A stretch of DNA of 64,000 nt, taken from assembly GCA_021234155.1 (NCBI GenBank), contig JAJEKV010000053.1, positions 222,523 through 286,522 of the forward strand. The letters run 5' to 3'. This stretch comes from Isoetes taiwanensis (lineage: Eukaryota > Streptophyta > Lycopodiopsida > Isoetales > Isoetaceae). Both the position numbers and the translations under genes were made by a program. Below the pieces are notes generated by a model that did no database searches, was not told the origin of the DNA, and saw only the letters and a program-made list of their open reading frames with translations. Below are positions 34,399 through 45,700 of the stretch, piece by piece; position 1 is the first letter of the stretch, and every line of letters begins with the position of its first letter.

Positions 34399-34485
34399 CG
34401 CTACTTGATATTGTTTTTTTTTTGTTTGAAGGCAAGGTTGGTGGGACTTGCACCCACCCATGTCTCCCACCCGCTACTTGATATT
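34399..34485 (-). repeat. tiny 5'-truncated tRNA-type SINE with 14-bp target duplication
   Basis: The 14-mer CGCTACTTGATATT occurs at 34399-34412 and again at 34472-34485. Between them are 59 bases that, on the minus strand, carry a B-box-like GGTGCAAGTCCC in a T-arm-like hairpin (GGTGGG..CCCACC) and end in CTTCAAACAAAAAAAAAA. This has the hallmarks of a retroposed SINE 3' piece. Confidence 0.85.
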
Positions 34486-34759
34486 AATGATACTTATCTT
34501 ATTAAATCTGAATATTATTGTTCTTGTTTCATTTTCCTTTGCTTTATTTTTTCAATCATGTACTCATACTTAATGTTGTGCATACTTAACACCATCAAGT
34601 GTAATGCTTAGATTCTATGTGCAACACTTAATGTTATTCGAAGTGCATTATGTTTCTTTCATTTTCCCTTTCTTTATTTATTCAATTCATGTGCTCCTAG
34701 TTATTGATGTGCTTACTTGGCAACTTTATACCTAGTGGTTAGATTTCAAACATTTATTA
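34486..34759. other. CACTA internal spacer
   Basis: AT-rich spacer between the SET pseudogene and the transposase. It contains two diverged copies of a module with TTTCATTTTCC(TTTGC)TTTATT and ATTCATGT(A/G)CTC text (34527-34570 and 34657-34695). No coding signal. Confidence 0.5.
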
Positions 34760-37036
34760 TAATGCTTGAAAAAAATGGTCAATGGCGTAAAAGTAAGGGT
34801 ATTCTTGACATATTGGATAAACGGGATACCAGATGCTCCTCGTATATCAAAGTTCCACCGTAATGATATAGAAAAGATTGCACGAGAAAATCCTATAGTT
34901 AATGGGAATGTGGAACAAAACACTGGTCATGCTTATGATGAGACGACTCAAGATTTGTTGTATGGGCATGCTCCGAGTTTCTCATGCAAGGCATTGATAA
35001 TGATATTAACAAACAAGATATGCATGCCTCTAAGGTTGATGAAGTCATTGAGCTAGATCCAGCTGAATACCTTGATGATCAGATAATCCAGGATGCCAAA
35101 ACAAAATTATACGAGGGCTGCAAAATATCGAGATTGACATTTATCCTATGCCTCCTCAACTTGCAAGGGCAATATAAGATATCAAATGTTGCAGTTGATG
35201 CAATATTATCCTTCCCTTCCTAACTCTTAATTCTCGAACGTAAGCTCATAAAGACGCTTGGTTTTGAGTACGAGAATATCCATATATGTCTAAATGAGTG
35301 TACCTTAAATTATAAGGACACCAAGTATATGGTTCATTGTCCTAAATGTAACGAGTCGAGGTACCGTAAAGATGTCCAAGGCTCGACCATTCCATGCAAG
35401 GTATTGCGGTATTTTCCTATAATTCCTAGAGTTAAACATATGTTTAGGACAAAGGAGATTGCTACCTTGATGGGTTGGCATGTAAATAACTGTAGTTCTG
35501 ATGGAGTTATGCGCATTCCCCCTGATTCGGAGGCATGGAGATTTATAAATAACAGATGGCCCGAATTTCAAGATGAACCAAGACATATTCACTTTGGTCT
35601 TGCAACAGATGGTTTCAATCCTTTTTCGCAACGGACAGCCTCGTGGTCCACATGGCCAGTCATGCTTGTAAACTACAACATCCCTCCACATGAGTCCATC
35701 AAACAGGGTCATATCATCTTGAGCATGATAATTCCAGGTTTGTACAATTCATTTAGTCCTATTAGGAATACATTTTTTTATATAAAATGTAGTGGGAATC
35801 TTTAATCATGCTGAGTCTTGATATTGCAGGCCCTTCACAACCTAAAAATTTTGATGTATATCTATCACCCTTAATTGACGACTTGAAAGCTCTATGGAGT
35901 GGTGTTCCCATGGTAGATATCTCTAAAAGAATATCTAGGGAGCAAAGATTTACACTGAAAGCTATATTAATGTGGACAATGCATGACTATTCTGGTCTTA
36001 GCATATGTAATGTTGTCTTCACGTTCTTTTTATTTATTTTGAGGGCATTTTTTATATGAAAATTGCATTGATAATACAAATTGTTTTTATATCTATAGGT
36101 CTACAAACTAAAGGTCAATATGCTTGCATATGTTGTGGTGGCCAAATCACATCAAGATACTCTGGTTCATTGAAGAAACATGTGTATGAGGGCCATGAAA
36201 GATTTTTACCAATGGATCATCCATTATGTAGGGGAGCCCTAGCAAAAATGGACACTCCAAAGTGCATGACCACAAGAGATTGGCTCGATCAATGGGAACG
36301 TGCAGAAGACAAGGCATGGAAAGAGGCTAAACATGCAAGCCATGTTTATGAAGGTCCTGATGACATCATTGTCACTCCTCTAAATGGCATGAAACGATTA
36401 TCTATACTATTTGAGTACCATACTGGCGGGAGTTGAAGTACACGACTTTATTGGATCCAATGCATATCATGAGAAATATTTCAGATTCTCGAAAGAATCC
36501 AAAATCTCGTCCGCCATGGGTTTTGACTAAAAAGAACTTGGATATTATGCAAGAGTCTATTAAAGAAGTGAAGATGCCAACCGGGTACTGCTCCTCTTTT
36601 AAAAGGTGTTGGGCAAAGAAGGGTAATAAGTTAGCCTGATTAAAGTCCCATGACTACCACAAGCTGTTAACAGTAAGTTCCTGTAATATGAGCATATATG
36701 TCATATAGTTTATTGACCTCTGTTTTTTTAATTATTGTTTTTCTTTGTCCTTGTCATTTTGTAGGAGATTTTACCTATGGTTCTACCTGATAGGCTGCCT
36801 TCTAAAGTTTGCGAGCCTATTTTCAAATTGGCCAAGCTATGTAGGTAAGTTCATTTACAGACTTTGATATGTAGGTGTGATTATAGATACAAGTATATTG
36901 AAGGATGTCTCTACATTACAGATGGATATCATTAAAGGAGATTGACAGAAAAGACCTTCAACAACTGAAGGAGCTATCCGTTGAAGTCCTCTGCCTATTT
37001 GATAAATTGTTCCCAACAAGTTTCTTTGATATACAG
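34760..37036 (+). pseudogene. TNP2-like CACTA transposase (Transposase_21 family), 3' truncated
   Basis: The exons read in order: a start region at about 34760-35222 (ATG 34762; ends LYEGCKISRLTFILCLLNLQ), one in-frame stop at 35221-35223, then LGFEYENIHICLNECTLNYK and YMVHCPKCNESRYRKD. PPDSEAWRFINNRWPEFQDE, FGLATDGFNPFSQ and TASWSTWPVMLVNYNIPPHE follow, to a donor at about 35737. After an intron come 35830-36006 (GPSQPKNFDVYLSPLIDDLK..LWMWTMHDYSGL), a second intron to about 36098, and CICCGG..LKKHVYEGHERFLP. A frameshift at about 36425 precedes LLDPMHIMRNI, then a deletion. Exons at 36765-36845 and 36922-37036 follow with GT-AG borders. This is the DDE transposase core that cuts the element ends. 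The last exons are missing. Confidence 0.85.
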
Positions 37037-37084
37037 GTGCACCTTTGCTTGTTTCAAAATGTAACACAGTTTTTTATATGTCTG

Positions 37085-37440
37085 ATCATTATAAGATAAG
37101 ATAAGATAAAGTTTTTAACGTCTACTGGAAGCTCTCCGAGCTTATGGGACGGAACAGTACAAAGGGCGTAAGCCCAAACTAGAAAAGAAGACATGGGGAC
37201 TAAACCCCTTACAGAACATAGCAACTAAAACAAAAACAAAACCAAGATGTGGGTAGGCAACTAAGAGTACCCCAACCAGGGGTCGGAAGGCCACTGATCG
37301 GAAATAAGTGCTGAGCCTCCACGATAAACTGCCCATTTTCGCTGGAGCCTCGCCTCTCGAACCTTGCATAGCTCGTCACGCCGTCGAGTTAACTGAACTG
37401 CGGAGAGGTCCTCTTGCACCGAAAAGAGAGTGCCCTTCAA
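37085..37440 (-). mobile_element. 5'-truncated LINE 3' fragment
   Basis: The left side is a TTATC-type tail (AAGATAAGATAAGATAAAG on plus) followed by TTAACGTCTACTGG and CTCCGAGCTTATGGGACGG. This resembles the 3' end of the LINE at 8220-8260 (TTAACGTCCTCTGG, CCCGAGGGCTATGGGAC). It is in minus orientation and without recognisable coding domains. It ends against the gypsy LTR at 37445 and truncates the CACTA transposase gene. Confidence 0.65.
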
Positions 37441-37444
37441 GTGG

Positions 37445-39145
37445 TGTTGCCCCCAAAGGGCAACATGCTAATTGTGGTCTATGCATTCAAACTAGGTCGA
37501 TTTATCTTAAAGAAGTAGGTCAAAGTTTGGAAGACTCTTGGTATTCAACATTGATGTGGAGGTCAAAGGGAATTCATTTTTCAAGTCAACAAGTGCTCAA
37601 GGCTCGAAACTCACATGAGGTACTTTATTTGAGGTCAAAATGCTTAGTCAAGAATATGCTCTAGAAGATTCTGGATTATGAAGTTTGGAAGACATTGCTT
37701 GAAGTTTGGAAGTTGAAGTTTGGAAGATTCCCTTATATGGTTCCATCCTTGTCACCTTGCTTTTTGCCTAGCCATTTTTCCCTCCTTACATCCCTTTTAT
37801 TCTCTTTTACTCCATATTCTTTTACCCTCTTGACCACCATTTGTTTTCTTCCTTTTACCCCATGGTGACCATTGCCTAGGTAATTGTGCCACTCATTATA
37901 GCCCCAAACTAACCTCAAATTTGAAGGATCACATGGCTATACTCCCCTATGGTCCAAAATTTGCTAGATTTCCATAATAGAATCATATTATTCCTAAAAG
38001 ACCTTGGCTGAAATTCCTAAAAGGCCAAAATATGGGCATATTCAGGCATATACTCCCCAAAATACGCGAACCGTATCGCGAGTTTTGCCGAAAAATACGG
38101 TCTTCAACCCTAAAACTTGGAAATCAGCTTATATCCCGCCGGAATTGGATCCTTAAGCTATGTAACTTAACTATTTTTGGATTCCTCCATTACTTGCAAT
38201 TTGGATTATTGACTGAATTTTCCAGATTGACTGAATGTTCACCTATTTGATCCTGTGCCCAAGACCTTGAGCTTGGGATTTATGTTGTTATCTTCTGAGT
38301 GTTTGATTCAATTGAAAATCTGACCCTTGTTGTGAAGTGCTCATCTCACTTTAAGTCATATTCTCGAAAAATAATAGTTATTAGAAGTCTTCTGCAGTAT
38401 TTCATTTCAATCGCCAAATATCATCAGTGTGTCAAGTTAATATATCTTCAGAGAAGGCAGAAACAAACCTGTTGTCAATCCAAAACATCAATGCAAGATT
38501 GAGTTGGCAAGCCTGAAACTAGCAAAAATTGGCATTGGGCATTTGAGCATAGAATAGCAGTTCTGAGGGTATTAGTGTTGCCAAGTAGTGTATCTTGAAC
38601 ATGGAAGCATTAGGCTAGGTGTGCATTCCTCCCTTAGAAAGTATTCTGTTCAGAATTATCTATCCTTTACAGCATCTAGCAAAAAAGCATCAAAAAGAAA
38701 AGATTTAGAGTTCCATTTGCAAAGAGAGATCTTGGCCCCTGGTGTGCAGACTTTTTCAAGAGGGGTGAAGTTTACAAAACAAGAAAATTCATTGCCAATA
38801 TCGAGATCATAATTCAGGCTCTCTGCCAGGGATATTAACCAAAAATTGACTGGGTCAGAAGTTGGAATTTGGCCTATCTAATCCATTCAGACTTGACTAG
38901 ACTTTTGTAGCCTGTCAGATATAGCTGTTGAGCATCTTTGAGGATGAAAATCATGTTTAAAACCTGAATGGTGTGCATGCTGCAGATGTTATTTTGAAGT
39001 AGACTTTTTAGCCTTCAGGGAAAGATGTTCCTAGCAATCTTTTGAGCATTATTTCTGGAATCTTTACACTCAGAGTGGTTGCCTCAAGCAACCTGGAGGT
39101 TCTAAACCACTGAGGTTGAAGGTTTTGCCAGGAATACCTTCAACA
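37445..39145 (+). repeat. gypsy LTR, same family as elements 1 and 2
   Basis: It starts TGTTGCCCCC, ends CCTTCAACA, and is 1.70 kb, with the family landmarks GAATATGCTCTAGAAGATT near 37652 and a CCTCAAGCAACCTGGAGGTTCTAA-type block near 39082. The flanks AGTGG and CTAAT do not match, so it is not a clean solo LTR. It may be one LTR of a larger element whose internal part is the duplicated segment starting at 39146. Confidence 0.8.
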
Positions 39146-41463
39146 CTAATCTAAGCATAGGATGTACTAGGCAAGCATGGCATTTGATCGATTGTCTACT
39201 CCTCAAACATGTGTTCAAGGATGACTCTGGCCATCCAGATGCAAGCACGGAGCCAAACTGTCATGTCCTGCCTTCTAGCATGCCCAGTTGCACAATGTCT
39301 AACCTGTTACGAGCCATCGCAAGGGCGCAAGTTACGAGCCTTCCCTACTTTCGAGGTAGGGAAGGCTGTCAAGACATAAACCCTACAGATTTAGTAGGGT
39401 TTACGCATCAAGGCATCAAAATTGTGTCGTTTGCTAATCCCATCATTCAAACAAGTGTTCATGTCCCAAGAAACATCTCCGAAAATAAAAGTTGGAAATC
39501 CAATGCACGGATGTGCCAACCCCCAAATTTCCCCCTTTTCCACGTAGGGGCACGATCAAGAAATGGGGTGTTCCTTCAGCTCGACCACTCTAGCAAGCTC
39601 AGAATGTGTTTTTAACTTTGTGCATGAGTCAAAAACATCCAATTTACTTTAGAGACTATCATGCAAGCTCTTGACCACTTAAGAGGCATGGAAGGCTTCC
39701 AAAACCTAAACCCTACAAATTTAGTAGGGTTTAAGTATCGGGGCACCAAAACAACTTCATATGCTAATCCCACCATTCAAATGGTAGCTCATGTTCCATG
39801 AAACATCTCTCAAAAGAAAAAATGAACATCTACCGCACGGATGTGCCAACCCCCAAATTTTCCCCTTTTCCCACGTAGGGACACGACCAAGAAATGGGGT
39901 GTTCCTCCAGTTCGACCACTCCAGCAAGCTCAAAATGTGTTGTTGACTTTGTGCATGAGTCAAAAACATCCAATTTACTTTATGGACTATGCATGCAAGC
40001 TCTCGACCACTTCAGAGGCAGGGAAGGCTTTCAAAACCTAAACCCTATAAATTTAGTAGGGTTTAAGTATCGAGGCACCAAAATAACTTCATCTGCTAAT
40101 CCCACCATTCAAATGGTAGGTCATGTCCCATGAAACGTCTCTAAAAAAATGTCTCTCAAATGATTCGGACAAAGAAGTTGCTTCATGTTGAGAATTGAGA
40201 AAAAACAGTAATGAACAAGGCTGCCAGCTAGGTTTCTCTTCTCTCTCAAAAAAAATATCTACCGTGAGCTTACCAGGAAGGTTTTGGAATTTTTTTTACA
40301 AGCCAGTGGGCTTTGTATAATTTAGAAGCCGGCTATAAGCTAAGATTGCGCAATATTTTGTTCCATGCCTTTGCCGGATCCCATTTTTCTGAGCTGCTGG
40401 GGTCCCAATTTCTTCCTCCAGATTTCAAGCCAAGAAACCTGGGAGCATAATCGTGATTGAAATTTTGGTTTGTTGTTTGTCAGATGATTGGAACCTTGCT
40501 TTTTTTTATGGTCCCTTTTTTATATATTAGTTTCTGTTATGTCTGATCTGGCGAATTTTCAGGTACTTTTTGTATTTCAAGTAATCATCAGCGTACGAAA
40601 AAGTGGTGATAAAGTGGAAAGCGATGATTATTTTAGGATGGGGGATGGAGTGCATTAATTTATGTATGTTTCCCTTTTTTTTTGCTCTGGATATGCCGAG
40701 ATTTAACTTCTAAAAGGCAACCCACTATGCAGTATTATTTTTGGCAGTTGAGATTTTATCTCACATGGCATATTCTGGGGTGGTCTGGGTTAGGATTTAA
40801 TAATAAAGCAGTTTTAGTTTTGTTAGCTAACTTTGAAACACCCTACCTCGTGGCATGATGACATTGTAAGTGTGGTCATAATGTTTCATAACTAGTTTAT
40901 ACGTTGCAGAGAACTTGAGAACATGTTCCACGGGTGCATGCCAAGCGACATGTACCCTTCTACTAGTTTATGCTAGCACAACATGCAAGTATCACCTAGC
41001 CTGGAGCATGCAAAAATACAAGATTGACCAATTATGCGCGTATGCTAAACATTAAAGCCAAGAAGATGGATAATAAGTAAAAAATTTATGATCACTATTT
41101 TTTATGCATTAGTTTCTGTTGCGTTGTGAAATGATCTGGCAAATGTTCAGATACTTTCTATATTTTAGGTAATTAGAAGCACATAGAAAAGTGGTGATAA
41201 AGTGGAAAGCGGTGATTATTTGAGGATGGGGGGATTAAATATTTTTCCTTTTTGTTTTGTTGCTCTGGACATGCCTAGACTTAACATCTAAAAGGCAACC
41301 CACCATGGGGTATTTTTGTGTTAATAATTTTCAGGGATTTCAGGTGTTTCATACACTCGTTTTTTATTTTCACGATTCCCATCATGACGGTTGAGATCTC
41401 ATTTCACATGGTATATTCTGGGGTGATCGAGTTAGGATTTAGTGATACAAGAAATTTATCGCG
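38804..41463 (+). repeat. duplicated segment, copy A (carries the Helitron-empty site)
   Basis: It starts at AGATCATAATTCAGG inside the LTR and ends at AAATTTATCGCG. It is near-identical to copy B at 48536-50661 plus 60568-61218. It contains the last 340 bp of the LTR, an array of about three 331-bp units (39340-40135), and AT-rich non-coding sequence. At 40795|40796 (GGTTAGGA|TTTAATAATAAAG) it keeps the unoccupied target of the Helitrons in copy B. Relative to B, copy A lacks about 100 bp near 39330 and has a 17-bp extra segment near 41035. Confidence 0.85.
39340..40135 (+). repeat. tandem repeat, three units of about 331 bp
   Basis: The phrases AGGGAAGGCT..CAAAACCTAAACCCTA, TTTAGTAGGGTTTAAG, ATCCCACCATTCAAATGG and GACTTTGTGCATGAGTC recur at intervals of 330-332 bp. 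Each unit has a telobox-like palindrome (AAACCCTA ... TAGTAGGGTTT). There is no convincing coding capacity. Confidence 0.8.
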
Positions 41464-42752
41464 GCGGCCTTGATACCTCGTCTTCAATAAATCCTCTAGC
41501 ATTACATATCCATCAAAATCATACTTGGGGGACAAAAAGTAAAAAATAAAAAGGAGCTGACTTCCTTCAAATGCACGATGTTAGGATGCCACAAAGACCT
41601 GTGGTTAATAATTTCCCTCTGAACGTTCTCGTCAATCTACGGAACTTACAAATAGAGCAGGGCATAAGAGAGACAAAAAAAAAAGAAAAAGAAAAAGAAA
41701 AGGGGATTTTTCTTCATAAAGAAAGATGGATTTTAACATGGCGCATAATAGAGACAAGAAAGGATAGATTTCTTCGTAAAGAAGGATGGATTTCAACTAT
41801 GTGGTAATCATCAAGAAATGAATAGATAATGCAAAAACTACGAATCATTGTTTGTGATTTTGGATGCAACTAAATTTTGAACAATATTGATGCTAGGAAT
41901 ATTCATGTTCTTACAAAGGGAATAAAAAGCATGAATTCACACCTTAAGGGGACGACCCCAAGAAAAGGATAAATTCTTAGTTATCCATATGCTTGAACAC
42001 ATGCGAGTCTTAGCCATGTTGTGAAACAAACATGGTGTAGGATACTGTGATTTGACCTTCCACTCCAAGCCAGCATAATAGTGGTCCCGAAGAACAAAAA
42101 TCAAAGTAAAGTACCATTATTCTTATCGTGTTCTCGTGCTGGGTTGTAACTCTTTTGTCTAAATTTATTCTTGCTGATACCGAGGTCTAGACTTGCACAA
42201 AGTACCAAATTGGCCCCAATTGTTGCCATGCTGGAGTTAATTATTTGTCCTAATTGTCGTTGCAAATTCGTTATTGTTGCCCCAAAAGCAAAAGTTCGCA
42301 AAAAATCCAATGGTCATTAAGCCTTTAAAAAAGAATATAGATATGCTAGCTTTATTTATCTTAGTAAAATATCTAGAAATGTGTCTATTCACGCTAATAT
42401 CTTTGTCTGAGAAAGGTCTAGACCTGCATAATGTACGAGTTTGACCTAATTGTGCCCTAATGTTATTGAGCATTTGCGCTAATTGTTGTTGCAAGCTAGT
42501 AGAAAAGCAAAATCTCATAAACGTTTCGATGGTCGCAAGTTTCACTTTCTTAAATGTAACGGATTAGACGAATTGCATTGATATATTTGTTCCATATTTC
42601 AGTTCTTAAGAAAAGTGCTCTCCACTAGTGCGAAAAGGAACGTGGAAAAGAAAGCAAAATCGGGTAAACTACCTTCTTGTGTTGTTGTTTAGCTATGTAA
42701 CGTCAACATAGCAATGTGTTAAATATTACTTAGATAACATAGAAAATTAAGC
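41464..42752. other. region upstream of the RepHel gene, no genes seen
   Basis: AT-rich. It holds a diverged direct repeat (GAAAGATGGATTTTAACATGG near 41721 and GAAGGATGGATTTCAAC near 41781). A second diverged pair, with GGTCTAGAC(T/C)TGCA..GT(T/C)GTTGCAA, is at 42184-42265 and 42413-42495. This may be the Helitron 5' region and promoter, but no Helitron 5' TC terminus could be identified. Confidence 0.4.
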
Positions 42753-45700
42753 ATGGACGATAATGATAGAATTGTACTAGAGAGATATAGAGAGAGAAAT
42801 CGGCAAAGAGCTAGAGAACATTATGCAAATTTGTCGGAGGAAGATAGGGAAAGGACACGATGTAAGAGAAGAGAACGCTATGCCAATTTGTCTATCAATG
42901 ATAGGGAGAGAGTACGACAAAGAGAGAGAGAACGCTATGTAGATTTGCATGAGGAAGAGAGAGAGATAATTCGACAAAGAGCAGCAGAACGATATGCAAA
43001 CTTGCAAGAGGAAGACAGAGAGATAATTCGACAAAGAGCTGCAGAACGATATCAAAACTTGCCCGACGAGGATAGAGCGAGAATTCGGGAAAGGGAAATA
43101 GCCCGCTATGCAGATTTATCTGAGGATGATAGAAGTGAAATACTGCAAAGACGAGCGGAGTGCTATGCATGTCTTCTTGAACAAGATAGGTTTAGAATGC
43201 GAGAGAGGGCTAGAAAACGTTTAGGACGTTCCCATTCTAGACCCATAATACACAGAGATTCAACATATAATGTATCATCCAGCCAAACACGCATGCAGGA
43301 AGAGGATGGTGTATCGGATGTAGCGATATCCACATTGGCCCATTGGCAGGGGCAAGCACAACAAATGAATTTAGCTATACGTCGTAGTTATGTAATGTGT
43401 ACATGGAATAAGAGATGTACATATTGTCAAATCCCATTGCTCAATGTTGAGCATGACGGATTTTGTTGCAATAGAGGGAGATGGTTACTACCATCTTTGC
43501 CCCCCTTGCCCATGGCACTGCAAAACCTATACAACACCCAAGGATTTGCTGAACTATCAAGAAAAGTGAACAGATTATTCTGTTTTAGTGTGCTTGGTGT
43601 AAGTGGTGGATTTGTAAATTTGGATTTCCCGTCGTCGGTAACTATTACCGGACGAACATATCACCGATTACGTCCCACCGCAGAATCAGGCCATCCGATG
43701 CATTGGTATATCTACGATGAATCAGAACGATACACACATGCACATGCCCAAAATGTGCCATTCCAGTGGGTGGCAATTGTTGGCTCAATCCTCGACCAGA
43801 TAAATCCATTTATTCGGAACCTCCGAACTATGGGAAGCATGGGCTTGCCATCAGCATATATAACAATTGAAGGAGCAGTTGCCAGCAACGAAATTGCAGC
43901 CATTGTAGATGTTAACAACACATCTGATATTGCGCCACGGGTCGCTGGATTTTGGGTTCAAAACGAAGGGGAGCCAACGTTTATTAATATCCTCGATCCT
44001 ATGTATGAACCATTACAATATCCCCTCCTATTCCCCCATGGCAGTGTGGGTTGGGGACCTAAAAATGAATATGGTCTTACGCAATTACAATGGTATAGGA
44101 CCAGATTGCTACATGAAGAACGATTCCTCCAATTAGGCCGTTTATGTGGAGAATACTTGGTTGACATGTATTCAAGAGTTGAGGATGCTCGATTAAATTA
44201 TTTTAGGACGCCTACATTTTGCAACCGGAGAGTGCAATATGATGAGGACTATCCTGAGCGAGAGAATGATGATGGAAATCATGTTATCTTGCCTTCATCT
44301 TTCCTGGGGTGTCAAAGATGGTGCTCTGTGCAAGTGGCGGATGCATTGGCGCTCTCGAGATCAAAAGGTCGTCCAACTTTATTCATCACTATGACTACGA
44401 ATACCGATTGGCCTGAAATACGAGTCAGACTTAGACCTGGACAAAATGCGTCTGACGTTCCTATGATCGGTGTCCGATGCTTTCATGGAAGATTACAACG
44501 GTTGAAGGAGCTCCTTCATAAATTCTTCCAATGCATATCGTATGTGATGGCAGTTATAGAATTTCAAAAACGTGGATTGCCACATGCCCACCTCGTCTTG
44601 CGTACCGAGCCCGACATACCAATCGAATGCATTGATGATATCATCTCTGCTGAGTTGCCTACAGACCCAGTCCTTCGAGGACAAGTCCAAAAATTCATGA
44701 TACATAGACATTCAGAAAGGTGCTCACCAAATGGTAATCCATGTTGTTACAAATATCCAAAGGACATCAACCCAACAACAGATCTTGATTCAAAGGGTTA
44801 TGTGCAATATAGGAGGAGAAGTGTAGAGGATGCATGGGTGGTTCCATACAATGCCTTCCTCCTCCATGAGTTGGATTGTCACATTATGGTAGACATTGCA
44901 TCTACAGTTCATGTATTCTCTTATCTTTATGGTTATATCTACAAGGGATTTGACAATGCCAATTTTCGGGTATCCCAGAATAGGCATTCAACTTCTATAC
45001 CATCATCATTAAGTAATGAACATCGAATAGGCACTGAATCCTCGTCGAGAAATAATAATCAAAGAGAAAATACTACTAGCCAACTATCAGGTTCTGCACC
45101 ATCTGATCAAACTACTAGGAGACCTCATAGGGATGAAATACAGGATTACTTGAGGGCACGTTATCTGTCAGCAACAGAAGCGGCGTGGAGAACAATGTCA
45201 TATGACATAACAAATAAGTCTCCCGTCAGTAAAATGCCTACCCCTACATCTGCCACATTCAAACACGAGGTCGTTATTAGATCGATATTTCTTACGACCT
45301 CTGAATCACGAGTTTGATGCCTTTACGTATATCCAATATTATGAACAATACTCGTTAAGTACATATAATCCAGCATTGGCTATCGAATATGGAACTCATT
45401 TGGAACAAGAGCAAGAGGGGTTCACGAGGAACATAGTGAAGAGGAGGGCAAGGCAACCAATTGTATGTAGGATACGATTGCTATTGCCTCGAGTAGGAGA
45501 AGCATTCTACTTAAGACAAATCCTGAGGACATGGGATGAGCTAAAGGTCATCAATGAACAGCAATATGAAACTTACCAGCAAGCTGCAGAGGCGGGAGGG
45601 TTACTCGCAGCACATAATGAGGCAGTATTAGTCATGGAAGAAGCCGTTTCTCTATCACTGAGTCCCACACAACTGCGATTTCTTTTTGCCATGCTATTTC

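Larger units (their letters stand above)
29952..37084 (+). mobile_element. CACTA (En/Spm-like) transposon, right end missing
   Basis: The left end starts CACTACAAGGC, preceded by a possible 3-bp target duplication TTA. It is followed by a dense array of short subterminal repeats, a SET-domain pseudogene (30422-31194 plus 34017-34350), and a TNP2/Transposase_21 gene in plus orientation (34760-37036). The transposase breaks off where a LINE 3' fragment begins at about 37085. No matching right terminus (..CTTGTAGTG) was seen, so the element is truncated. Internal insertions are an LTR element (31195-34011) and a 59-bp SINE fragment (34413-34471). Confidence 0.75.

Noticed and set aside
37445-39145. 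Clean solo LTR
   Set aside because: The flanking five bases differ (AGTGG and CTAAT), so recombination to a solo LTR is not supported.
42777-43170. Minus-strand open frames rich in L, S and C
   Set aside because: They are shadows of the charged 57-bp repeats of the RepHel gene on the plus strand.
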